Virus record (IMG/VR): IMGVR_UViG_3300021962_000665
Coordinates: 1 to 23,584 of that record
Source: a virus
Reading direction: 5' to 3' (one strand)
Length of the DNA: 23,584 nt
A program made the translations under genes and the position numbers. The notes under the pieces were generated by a model. The model saw only the letters and a program-made list of their open reading frames with translations. It did no database searches and was not told where the DNA came from. The stretch's first letter is position 1, and the number at the start of each line of letters is the position of its first letter. Positions 16,601-22,765 of the stretch are shown here, piece by piece.

Positions 16601-19600
16601 GATTTTTAAAGATCAGAGCTTCTGATATTTTAGATTTTAGACCAAGAGTTTCTTACTTCGCTGGATCAGGTTCATCTCCATTTGATTTTTCTTCCAGAAA
16701 TTTTGACAATTCAATAAAAGTAATACTAACTCCTAATGAAGCTTGTTTAATAAAATATGCTGTTTATTTGGGAAGAATTGATAAGTTATATTTGGACAGT
16801 TTAGGATCGTTCATATTGGAAAGAGGAGTTTCTTCTTTGAAACCAATATCGCCAACTAAAGGTCAAGATTTCTTAGAGATTGCAACTATTAACTTACCAC
16901 CATATCTTTATGATCCAAGTGATGCAAAGGTAACTTTAATTGAAAATAAACGGTATACTATGAGAGATATTGGCAAAATAGAAGATAGAGTTGAAAATTT
17001 AGAAAGGATAACATCTTTATCTTTATTAGAGTTACAAACACAAACTTTACAAATTCAAGATTCTGACGGAATTGATAGATTTAAAACTGGATTTTTTGCA
17101 GATTCATTTAAAGATGATGCATTTATAAATCTTGATTTATCTTTAGTGGAATTAGATGAAGATAATAAAGAATTGATACCCCTTAGATCTAGAAATAGTT
17201 TAAAAAATCAACTAATTCCCCTCAACAATGCATCTGATGAGACTTTAGATTTGTCTCAAGATTTTATTTTAACGGATTCCCGTGCTAAAAAATCTGGAAT
17301 TGTAGTTACATTAGATTATGATAAAGTACCTTGGTTGGACCAACCATTAGCAACACGAGTTGAAAATGTAAATCCATTCCACGTTATATCATATGTTGGC
17401 GATATTACATTAAATCCTGTTAGAGATACTTGGATTAGAACTGTAAAACTTCCAGATAACATAATAACACATAATAATAACTTAAATTTAGAAAGTCAAG
17501 TTACTACTGAACGACTAACTTTAAACAATGTTAATAACACCAGTGGAAGACCTGCTGCTAGCGGTGGTGGTGATACTGGATCGATTACAGTTAGAGATAC
17601 TTGGACAGATCTAAGTTTATCTGATGCAGTTCCAACAGGATCGGAAACTTTTACATCAACAGACTCCTCAACATCGAGAAGCACGGAAAGAACTTTTGTT
17701 GAGAGTCAATTGGAAACTTATATAAGATCTAGAAATACTGAATTTACAGTAGCAAATCTAAGATCATATACTAGATATTATGCATTTTTTGATGGACTAA
17801 GCACAATTGACATAGTTCCAAAATTAATAGAAGTAACCAGTGATGAATTTTTATCAAATCCAGGAACTGATGGATCCTTTATTATGGGAGAAACTGTACG
17901 TGGATATGATGTTACTGGCAATCAAACTATAAGTTTTAGACTTGCAAAATCCAATCATAAGTTTGGACCTTATAATAATCCATCTACAGTTTTTACAAAT
18001 AATCCTTATTCAAGAACTGATATCATTCCATCAGAATATAGTTCATCATCATCGTTATTAAATGTAGATACTTTCTCTTTATCGGAGGAAGCACAAGGAA
18101 ACTATACTGGTTTTATAACTGTTGGTACACATTTAGTTGGAGAGTCTAGTGGTGCTTCTGCATTTGTAAAAGATATTAAACTGATATCTGATAATTATGG
18201 TGATCTAATAGGAACGTTTTTTGTTAGGGACCCAAATACTTTGCCGCCACCAGCATCTAGATTTGTTACAGGAAATAAAACCTTTAGATTGTCTAGTAAC
18301 CAAAATAATGAAAATGCCTTGCTTAACAGTGCTGATGTTTCTACAGCAGAAACAAATTATCTTTCGGAAGGGGTAATTCAATCATACCAAAATACAATAA
18401 GAGTTCATACTGTTAGCGCAACTTTAGCAACTACAAATAATATTAGAACAAGAACATTAACTGCAACTAGAAATGAAGAGGTTTCGAGTATAAATCTTCC
18501 TCCCCCAGTTGTTAATAACATAACAAATGTAACCAACAATTTAACTACAAATGTGACGAATGTTACTCAAAATATAACTAGAAATGTAACAAATGTTACT
18601 AGAAATATCAACAGAATTATAGAGAGACAGGAGTATTCGGATCCTTTGGCACAAACATTCCTTGTTGGTAGTGCTAGAGGTTTAAATTCATTTACTGATG
18701 ATGAAAATGGAGCATTTTTAGTTGCTGTTGATCTTTTCTTTGCTAAAAAAGATCCAGGAAATATTCCAGTTACTGTTCAAATAAGAACCACTCAATTTGG
18801 TATACCTACTCTCACTATAATTGGAAATCCTGTCACATTAAGACCAGATCAAATTGAAACATCTGATGATGGTTCAAAAGCAACAACTGTTACTTTCCCA
18901 TATCCAATATTTTTACCACCAGGTAATGAATATGCCATTGTTCTCATGTCACCACAAAGTGATAAGTATGAAGTATGGGTGGCTCAAATGAGTGAAAAAA
19001 CTAAAAACACTGCCAATTTACCAGATGGTGAAAATGTAAGGTATACGAAACAGTTTGCTATAGGAAGTCTTTTTAAATCTCAAAATGGTTCTACTTGGAC
19101 TCCCGATCAAACCGAAGACTTGAAATTTAAATTATACAAAGCTAAATTTAATACTACAGAAGGTATTGCATACTTCCAAAATCCAACATTAAATAAGAGT
19201 AATACTTATATCAGAAAATTACCTCCCAATTCAATAACAACATTACCAAGGAAACTAAAAGTTGGAATAACAACAGTTTATGGTAGTGAAACTGTTAATG
19301 ATATTTTAACTATTGGTAGAAAAATTTCTGATAGTGTGAAAACTTACATGTATGGCAATATTGTAGGAACAGGAAGTTCTGTTTCTAGTGTTGCTATTTC
19401 TACAGGTGGTTCAAATTATAGTGTTGGCGTTTCTACAGTACAAACTTACAATATTGCTGGAAATGGATCTGGATTGCAGTTAGAGGTAAATGTTGGTTCA
19501 AACGGTTCGGTATCGAGTGCAACTGTAAAAAATCCAGGAAATGGATATAGTATTGGTGATGTTGTTGGAATTGTTACTTCAACTATAACAGGAAATACAA

Positions 19601-21183
19601 ATAGCAGTAAAGGTAAAAATGCATTAATATCAATTACTGGAAATAGTTCTAGCATTGACACATTATATCTTTCAAATGTTCACGGTGAAAGTTTTACAAT
19701 AGATTCTGGAAAGATCGTTTATTTTAACAATGCAGGAACAAAAGTAACTATAGGAGTTGCTACAATTACTTCTTCATCAACATATGGAGGATCTTTTTAC
19801 GACGGATCTTATTTTAAAGTTGATCATTTTAATCATGGTATGTATGCATCCAATAATTTGGTAGAACTAAGTGGTGTTTTTCCAGATGGTCCTGGCGCTA
19901 GATTAACATCGCCACTACTCAGAACAGATTCTTCTCTTAATATACCCGCAGGTGATATACCAAACTTCCAAACTTTTGAAGGGGTGCCAGTAAGTCCATC
20001 AAATCCTGGATATATTTTAATTAACAGTGAAATCATAAAATATACAGGTTATTCAAATGCAGGAACTCTTAGTGGACTTTCAAAAGGAATAGATAATACT
20101 ATTTCTATAAAACATGATACAAATTCAATAGTTTACAAGTATGAAATTAGTGGAATATCTTTAAGAAGAATTAATAAAACTCATGACATTGAAAATTCTT
20201 CTATAGATTTAGATTCATATTATTTACAAATAGATCGTGATGGAATAGATGAAAATGGTATTACTATTGCTACAAATAGACCAGATGCTGAAAATATTAA
20301 TGGAACTACTTACCCATTACTATGTTTTAATTCTGAGAAAAACGTTGGAGCAGATAATACTTATGCATCCGAAAATATAATTTATGATACGGTAACACCT
20401 CATTTTGATGTAATATTACCAGGAGGACTTACAAATGTTAGTGCATTAATGAGAACTATAAGTGGAACTAGTTGTAACGGAAATGAAACCTCATTTGAAG
20501 ACTTGGGATATACTGATGTTCAGTTAAATTCTCCAAATAAATTCAATTCTCTTCGTATGATTGCATCAAAAGTAAATTCTTTAGAATATTTGACAGCACT
20601 ACCACGAAATAGATCTATGACTATTGGAATAGTTATGCAAACGCAGAATTATAATTTATCTCCGATGATTTTCTTAGATAATAATTTTACTGAATATGAT
20701 TCTGTTAGATTGAACAAACCAATTAATGACTTTATTGGAGATGGTAGAATTAATCAAATGAATGATGATCCTCATGCTGCAATTTATGTTTCAAAGACTA
20801 TTAGATTAACAAAACCATCAAATACTCTTAAGGTATTCTTCTCTGCATATAGACATTCTTCTTCAGACATAAGAGTCTTGTACTCACTAGTAAAACCAGG
20901 TTCATCAGAATCACAACCATCATTTAATTTATTCCCAGGATATAATAATTTAACCACTGATAATAATTTGGATGGATATTTGGATGTGATTGATGAATCT
21001 CAAAATAGTGGATTACCTGACATTTTTGTTCAAGATAGTTTAGATAATCAGTTCTTAGAATATCAGTATACTGCTGCGGATGTTGGACCTTTTATTGGTT
21101 TTTCAATAAAAATAATCATGTCTGGTACAAGACAAGATAAATATCCAAGATTTAAAGATATTAGAGCAATTGCACTCGCATAA
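13615..21183 (+). CDS. DUF4815-family giant tail / baseplate structural protein
   Basis: 2,522 residues, ATG start 3 bases after the gp8 stop. The N-terminus (N-P-Y-F-D-D-F-D, K-V-L-F-S-P-G, Q-S-R-E-L-N-T-I-Q-S-x-L-Q-N-Q, G-S-H-I-F-K-E-G) is the DUF4815 signature common in phage structural proteins. Further on are SSGA beta modules near residues 486-530 (V-G-N-S-S-G-A-V-G-Y-V-V) and ~1515. A coiled-coil-like stretch (I-E-D-R-V-E-N-L-E-R-I) is at ~1119-1148, and a Ser/Thr/Gly linker with I-R-S-R-N-T ... Y-A-F-F-D-G follows at ~1330-1400. A perfect 11-residue repeat is at 1635-1667, then a D-P-L-A-Q-T-F beta domain from ~1672. GxGY repeats lie at ~1922-1985 and a conserved-looking C-terminal domain closes the protein. 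No signal peptide or transmembrane segment is seen. It fills the place of T4 genes 9-12, so a peripheral baseplate or fibre role is inferred; the exact function is unknown. Confidence 0.9.
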   Translation: MAQKTNLNVNPYFDDFDPNKNFYKVLFSPGKPIQSRELNTIQSVLQNQIESFGSHIFKEGSMVVPGSITYDPEYFAVKLNPLSFGVDISLYIEKYVGKTIRGEVSGISASVKQVIFPNNKDVEYITLYVKYLESDNDFTQSSFIDGESLLSTEAISYGINNIVISDGVAFASLVSENATAVSSSVSIDEGIYFIRGIFAKVSKETLILDYYTNNSSYRVGLKVSEQLISAKEDGSLYDNAKGFTNFSAPGADRFKLDLSLTKKFLTDNQNDTDFVELLRVENGILKRIKNKTEYSLIKDYIAQRTYDESGNYSVVPFKVTVNNSLNNLLGNNGLFLSGETTSIGNTPSDDLMSVSVSPGKAYVKGYDIEKTSTTVLDIDKPRDTETIENVVVPFKMGNILRINNVYGAPVNRNTVSFYDQRRNETTNATGTKIGEARVYLFRLTDSPYSSAMSSWDLYFYDPQFYTSLTINTSLTSTELPQSSLIVGNSSGAVGYVVTAGSTNNQITIRQVSGKFLKNESIYINGSNSLPRSILSVKEYNSSDIKSVYQYNATTPFLGDISLQKSSPIGFSSLDEITISSSGVVKTTNKPFSGIATGTIIRYSRPGFSTETYNVVTSVSSEGTTLNVSGITTVSGIADGALPSSDIKVKFVVGNSNVLNQNSSYLYSVLPNTNISSVDLNGSQLTFSSQAIISSTVSGNSLVLSTSDFTLPDNFGSVKFDTYDSEKYSIHYADGTTESLSGDQVTFNNTYTQITFSGIQNKQLRLVNGTFIKTGIQSKTKVHKKSNVLNVNLSKYQQSGTSTNSSIEDGLTYNQYYGLRVQDKEICLRYPDVTKVLAVYESLDSSSVTFDSLTFSSLYSISNNSNVGENVTGKNSKAVARIVSVAGDTIEFVYLNGNSFQVGEDVEFEYSGLTVPLLSLSFGKYKNITNSFGLDKGQRDQFYDYSRIIRNSNSQEPTKKLTIVFDYFDVPPTDVGDIFTVLSYPEESYNKDIPNVGFLKIRASDILDFRPRVSYFAGSGSSPFDFSSRNFDNSIKVILTPNEACLIKYAVYLGRIDKLYLDSLGSFILERGVSSLKPISPTKGQDFLEIATINLPPYLYDPSDAKVTLIENKRYTMRDIGKIEDRVENLERITSLSLLELQTQTLQIQDSDGIDRFKTGFFADSFKDDAFINLDLSLVELDEDNKELIPLRSRNSLKNQLIPLNNASDETLDLSQDFILTDSRAKKSGIVVTLDYDKVPWLDQPLATRVENVNPFHVISYVGDITLNPVRDTWIRTVKLPDNIITHNNNLNLESQVTTERLTLNNVNNTSGRPAASGGGDTGSITVRDTWTDLSLSDAVPTGSETFTSTDSSTSRSTERTFVESQLETYIRSRNTEFTVANLRSYTRYYAFFDGLSTIDIVPKLIEVTSDEFLSNPGTDGSFIMGETVRGYDVTGNQTISFRLAKSNHKFGPYNNPSTVFTNNPYSRTDIIPSEYSSSSSLLNVDTFSLSEEAQGNYTGFITVGTHLVGESSGASAFVKDIKLISDNYGDLIGTFFVRDPNTLPPPASRFVTGNKTFRLSSNQNNENALLNSADVSTAETNYLSEGVIQSYQNTIRVHTVSATLATTNNIRTRTLTATRNEEVSSINLPPPVVNNITNVTNNLTTNVTNVTQNITRNVTNVTRNINRIIERQEYSDPLAQTFLVGSARGLNSFTDDENGAFLVAVDLFFAKKDPGNIPVTVQIRTTQFGIPTLTIIGNPVTLRPDQIETSDDGSKATTVTFPYPIFLPPGNEYAIVLMSPQSDKYEVWVAQMSEKTKNTANLPDGENVRYTKQFAIGSLFKSQNGSTWTPDQTEDLKFKLYKAKFNTTEGIAYFQNPTLNKSNTYIRKLPPNSITTLPRKLKVGITTVYGSETVNDILTIGRKISDSVKTYMYGNIVGTGSSVSSVAISTGGSNYSVGVSTVQTYNIAGNGSGLQLEVNVGSNGSVSSATVKNPGNGYSIGDVVGIVTSTITGNTNSSKGKNALISITGNSSSIDTLYLSNVHGESFTIDSGKIVYFNNAGTKVTIGVATITSSSTYGGSFYDGSYFKVDHFNHGMYASNNLVELSGVFPDGPGARLTSPLLRTDSSLNIPAGDIPNFQTFEGVPVSPSNPGYILINSEIIKYTGYSNAGTLSGLSKGIDNTISIKHDTNSIVYKYEISGISLRRINKTHDIENSSIDLDSYYLQIDRDGIDENGITIATNRPDAENINGTTYPLLCFNSEKNVGADNTYASENIIYDTVTPHFDVILPGGLTNVSALMRTISGTSCNGNETSFEDLGYTDVQLNSPNKFNSLRMIASKVNSLEYLTALPRNRSMTIGIVMQTQNYNLSPMIFLDNNFTEYDSVRLNKPINDFIGDGRINQMNDDPHAAIYVSKTIRLTKPSNTLKVFFSAYRHSSSDIRVLYSLVKPGSSESQPSFNLFPGYNNLTTDNNLDGYLDVIDESQNSGLPDIFVQDSLDNQFLEYQYTAADVGPFIGFSIKIIMSGTRQDKYPRFKDIRAIALA
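13636..15290 (+). other. DUF4815 domain
   Basis: Residues ~8 to roughly 560 of the 2,522-residue protein. The opening N-P-Y-F-D-D-F-D and Q-S-R-E-L-N-x-I-Q-S-x-L-Q-N-Q-I-E blocks are followed by G-S-M-V-V-P-G, V-S-P-G-K-A-Y-V-K-G-Y-D-I-E and a D-L-Y-F-Y-D-P-Q-F strand near residue 455. This order is typical of DUF4815 (PF16075). The domain end is approximate. Confidence 0.7.
18517..18615 (+). repeat. 33-bp tandem repeat encoding an 11-residue (hendecad) stalk
   Basis: Three exact-length units (18517-18549, 18550-18582, 18583-18615) encode N-I/V-T-N-V-T-x-N-L/I-T/N-T/R (residues 1635-1667). Hydrophobic residues fall with spacing 3-4-4 over all three units, and one further Ile is in phase after the last. 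The units differ by several bases, so selection has kept the pattern at the protein level. A 3-4-4 period fits a right-handed trimeric coiled coil. The high Val/Thr/Asn content also allows a beta-fibre. A proline-rich linker (L-P-P-P-V) precedes it and the D-P-L-A-Q-T-F domain follows. Confidence 0.8.
18628..19200 (+). other. DPLAQTF-type beta domain of the DUF4815 protein
   Basis: Residues ~1672-1862: S-D-P-L-A-Q-T-F-L-V, then V-A-V-D-L-F-F-A-K-K-D, I-P-V-T-V-Q-I-R-T, F-G-I-P-T, Y-A-I-V-L-M-S, and finally L-K-F-K-L-Y-K-A-K-F. It is an all-beta, jelly-roll-like pattern that I recognise as recurrent in large tail proteins of marine T4-like phages. No function is assigned. It sits directly on the hendecad stalk, which suggests a head-on-stalk arrangement (inference). 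Confidence 0.55.
19378..19575 (+). repeat. GxGY beta-repeat pair in the DUF4815 protein
   Basis: Residues ~1922-1987 contain S-T-G-G-S-N-Y-S-V-G-V-S-T, then G-N-G-S-G-L-Q-L-E-V-N-V, then V-K-N-P-G-N-G-Y-S-I-G-D-V-V. The second copy is very close to the copies in gp8 and gp14. Confidence 0.65.
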
Positions 21184-21184
21184 T

Positions 21185-21400
21185 ATGAAAAATTTAATAC
21201 CTGTAGAGGGACACTTAAACCTCTACAGAGATGAAAAAACAGGAGCTATTGTAAATTGTGATTCTATTGCATATGATCAATATATAAATGGTATGAATAA
21301 TAGAAAAAATTACAAAAAGGACATAGAAAATTTAAAAAATGAAGTTAGTGAAATCAAATCTCTACTAAAGGAATTAATTAATGAATCCCGAAAAAATTGA
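21185..21400 (+). CDS. Small coiled-coil protein, likely conserved in T4-like marine phages
   Basis: 71 residues from the ATG at 21185, one base after the preceding stop. An in-frame ATG at 21170 would add five residues, but it overlaps the end of the DUF4815 gene. The N-terminus reads L-I-P-V-E-G-H-L-N-L-Y-R-D and is followed by T-G-A-I-V-N-C-D. I recall a near-identical opening in small hypothetical proteins of cyanophages at this locus. Residues ~43-70 (I-E-N-L-K-N-E-V-S-E-I-K-S-L-L-K-E-L) form a clear heptad coiled coil. No Shine-Dalgarno is evident, so translation is probably coupled to the upstream gene. A 9-bp perfect stem-loop lies inside its 5' end. Function unknown; a small assembly chaperone or linker is possible but unproven. 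Confidence 0.85.
   Translation: MKNLIPVEGHLNLYRDEKTGAIVNCDSIAYDQYINGMNNRKNYKKDIENLKNEVSEIKSLLKELINESRKN
21201..21228 (+). other. Perfect 9-bp stem-loop inside the 5' end of the small gene
   Basis: CTGTAGAGG (21201-21209) and CCTCTACAG (21220-21228) are exact reverse complements with a 10-base loop. Five of the nine pairs are G-C, which is unusual in DNA this AT-rich. No T-run follows, so it is not a standard intrinsic terminator. It encodes the V-E-G-H-L-N-L-Y-R stretch, so coding constraint alone could explain it. Confidence 0.55.
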
Positions 21401-21551
21401 ACTAACAGATATCAATAAACTTTTTGAATATGAAAAACACTGCAGAATAATTGATGAACTGAGTGCAGATGAATTAAAAATTTTTTCTAAACTTTACTTT
21501 AAATTATATTTAAAACAACAAGAGGTTATTTCCTCTCTACAATTATCATAA
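21381..21551 (+). CDS. Tiny helical protein overlapping the preceding gene
   Basis: 56 residues, ATG 21381 to TAA 21549-21551, overlapping the previous gene by 20 bases in another frame. A good Shine-Dalgarno (AAAGGA, 21367-21372) sits 8 bases before the ATG, better than those of its large neighbours. The sequence is charged and helical: D-I-N-K-L-F-E-Y-E-K-H-C-R-I-I-D, then F-S-K-L-Y-F-K-L-Y-L-K-Q-Q-E. I recall similar short proteins with N-K-L-F-E-Y-E-K at this locus in cyanophages. No transmembrane segment. Function unknown. Its tight overlap with the 71-residue gene suggests the two are made together. Confidence 0.75.
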   Translation: MNPEKIELTDINKLFEYEKHCRIIDELSADELKIFSKLYFKLYLKQQEVISSLQLS

Positions 21552-21554
21552 ATA
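21547..21554 (+). promoter_or_regulatory. Possible late promoter box before the Ig-like protein gene
   Basis: CATAAATA matches the T4 late consensus TATAAATA at 7 of 8 positions. It overlaps the stop codon of the tiny gene and is followed by the only other gap of more than 20 bases in the window. A start near 21560 would leave a leader of ~21 bases before the ATG at 21581. Weak by itself because the DNA is AT-rich. Confidence 0.3.
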
Positions 21555-21580
21555 AATTATAGTTTTATTTTTGGTAGTAA

Positions 21581-21931
21581 ATGGCATCACCATATGTAGT
21601 TAATTTAAGTATTAATAGTGGTACATCATTTACTCAATCTTTTACATTATCCAATGAAAGTGGATCTGCACTCAATCTTTCAAGTTATGAAATTAAATCT
21701 CAATTAAGAAAGCATCCACAAAGTAATTCTTACGTAAATTTCATAACAACCGCAGTATCACCAGCATCTAGTGGTGTTTTAAAATTACAATTACAACCAG
21801 AATCTACATCTAGTTTAAAACCTGGTAGATATATGTATGATATTATTATTACAAACAATCAGACTGGCGAAAAAACAAAAGTAATAGAAGGGTCTGCTAT
21901 TGTTTCAAAGAGTATAACAAGAGATAGTTAA
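21581..21931 (+). CDS. Small virion protein with predicted Ig-like / BppU-like fold
   Basis: 116 residues, ATG start with a GGTAG element (21573-21577) a few bases upstream. The pattern is typical of small phage Ig-like or BppU N-terminal-type beta domains. It shows F-T-Q-S-F-T-L, then S-G-S-A-L-N-L-S-S-Y-E-I-K-S-Q-L-R, then S-G-V-L-K-L-Q-L, then L-K-P-G-R-Y-M-Y-D-I-I-I-T, then a G-E-K-T-K-V-I-E-G strand and I-V-S-K-S-I-T. This is a full seven-strand-like alternation with no spare termini, no signal peptide and no membrane segment. It precedes gp13 where T4 has wac (fibritin), but it shows no fibritin coiled coil. Inferred role: a minor virion protein at the neck or baseplate. The fold assignment is by pattern only. 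Confidence 0.8.
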   Translation: MASPYVVNLSINSGTSFTQSFTLSNESGSALNLSSYEIKSQLRKHPQSNSYVNFITTAVSPASSGVLKLQLQPESTSSLKPGRYMYDIIITNNQTGEKTKVIEGSAIVSKSITRDS

Positions 21932-21935
21932 TGAC

Positions 21936-22763
21936 ATGTCAAAACCATCAACAAGGCAAGAATTAATAGACTATTGTTTACGTAGGTTGGGAGCACCAGT
22001 ACTGGAAATAAATGTTGACGATGATCAAATAGATGATTTAGTCGATGATGCTTTACAGTATTTCAATGAACGCCACTTTGATGGTGTGGAAAGAATGTAT
22101 TTAAAGTATCAAATAACACAAGATGATGTTAACAGAGGAAAAGCAAAAAACACTAGTGGTCCAGGAATAGTAACTACTACTGCTTCATCTGCAGGGAATA
22201 CTTTTAATTTTTATGAAACATCAAACTATATTCAAGTCCCAGACTCTGTAATTGGTATAGAAAAAGTATTTAAATTTGATACTAGTTCTATTTCTGGTGG
22301 AATGTTTAGTATAAAGTATCAGTTATTTTTAAATGATCTTTATTATTTTAATTCTGTAGAATTATTACAATATGCAATGGTAAAAAGTTATCTTGAAGAT
22401 ATTGACTTTTTGCTGACAACCGATAAACAAATAAGATTTAATAAAAGACAAAACAGAATGTATCTTGATATTGATTGGGGAGCACAATCAGTTGGTAACT
22501 TTTTAGTAATAGATTGTTATAGAGTACTAAATCCGAATGATTTTACTAAAGTTTATAATGATAGTTTCTTAAAAAAATATTTAACTTCACTTATTAAAAA
22601 GCAATGGGGGCAAAATTTAATTAAGTTTAGAGGTGTCAAATTGCCAGGTGGAGTAGAACTAAATGGTAGAGAAATATATGATGATGCTCAAAGAGAAATA
22701 GATGATTTGATGCAAAAAATGTCTATGGAATATGAATTACCTCCATACGACTTTATAGGATAA
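21936..22763 (+). CDS. gp13: Neck protein gp13
   Basis: 275 residues, ATG start 4 bases after the previous stop. It is recognised as T4 gp13 by two blocks. The N-terminal block (residues ~16-58) reads R-R-L-G-A-P-V-L-E-I-N-V, then D-D-D-Q-I-D-D-L-V-D-D-A-L-Q-Y-F, then E-R-H-F-D-G; T4 has R-R-L-G-A-P-I ... D-Q-I ... E-Y-H-F-D-G. The C-terminal block L-P-G-G-V-E-L-N-G-R-E-I (from residue ~236) is followed by an acidic helix and P-P-Y-D-F-I-G; T4 has L-P-G-G-V-T-I-D-G-Q ... P-P-F-G-I-L-V-G. T4 gp13 has 309 residues, so this one is slightly shorter in its middle. Known: gp13 and gp14 form the neck that closes the filled head and lets tail attach. The gp14 gene starts 2 bases downstream. Confidence 0.95.
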   Translation: MSKPSTRQELIDYCLRRLGAPVLEINVDDDQIDDLVDDALQYFNERHFDGVERMYLKYQITQDDVNRGKAKNTSGPGIVTTTASSAGNTFNFYETSNYIQVPDSVIGIEKVFKFDTSSISGGMFSIKYQLFLNDLYYFNSVELLQYAMVKSYLEDIDFLLTTDKQIRFNKRQNRMYLDIDWGAQSVGNFLVIDCYRVLNPNDFTKVYNDSFLKKYLTSLIKKQWGQNLIKFRGVKLPGGVELNGREIYDDAQREIDDLMQKMSMEYELPPYDFIG

Positions 22764-22765
22764 TC

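Noticed and set aside
21170-21184. ATG at 21170 as start of the 71-residue gene
   Set aside because: It would add M-H-S-H-N by reading into the end of the DUF4815 gene. The ATG at 21185, one base after the stop, begins the recognisable M-K-N-L-I-P-V-E-G sequence.
21550-21570. A 7-bp AT-only inverted repeat (AAATAAA / TTTATTT) in the gap before the Ig-like gene, considered as a terminator
   Set aside because: It has no G-C pairs and only a two-base T continuation, so it would be unstable; it is expected by chance in this composition.
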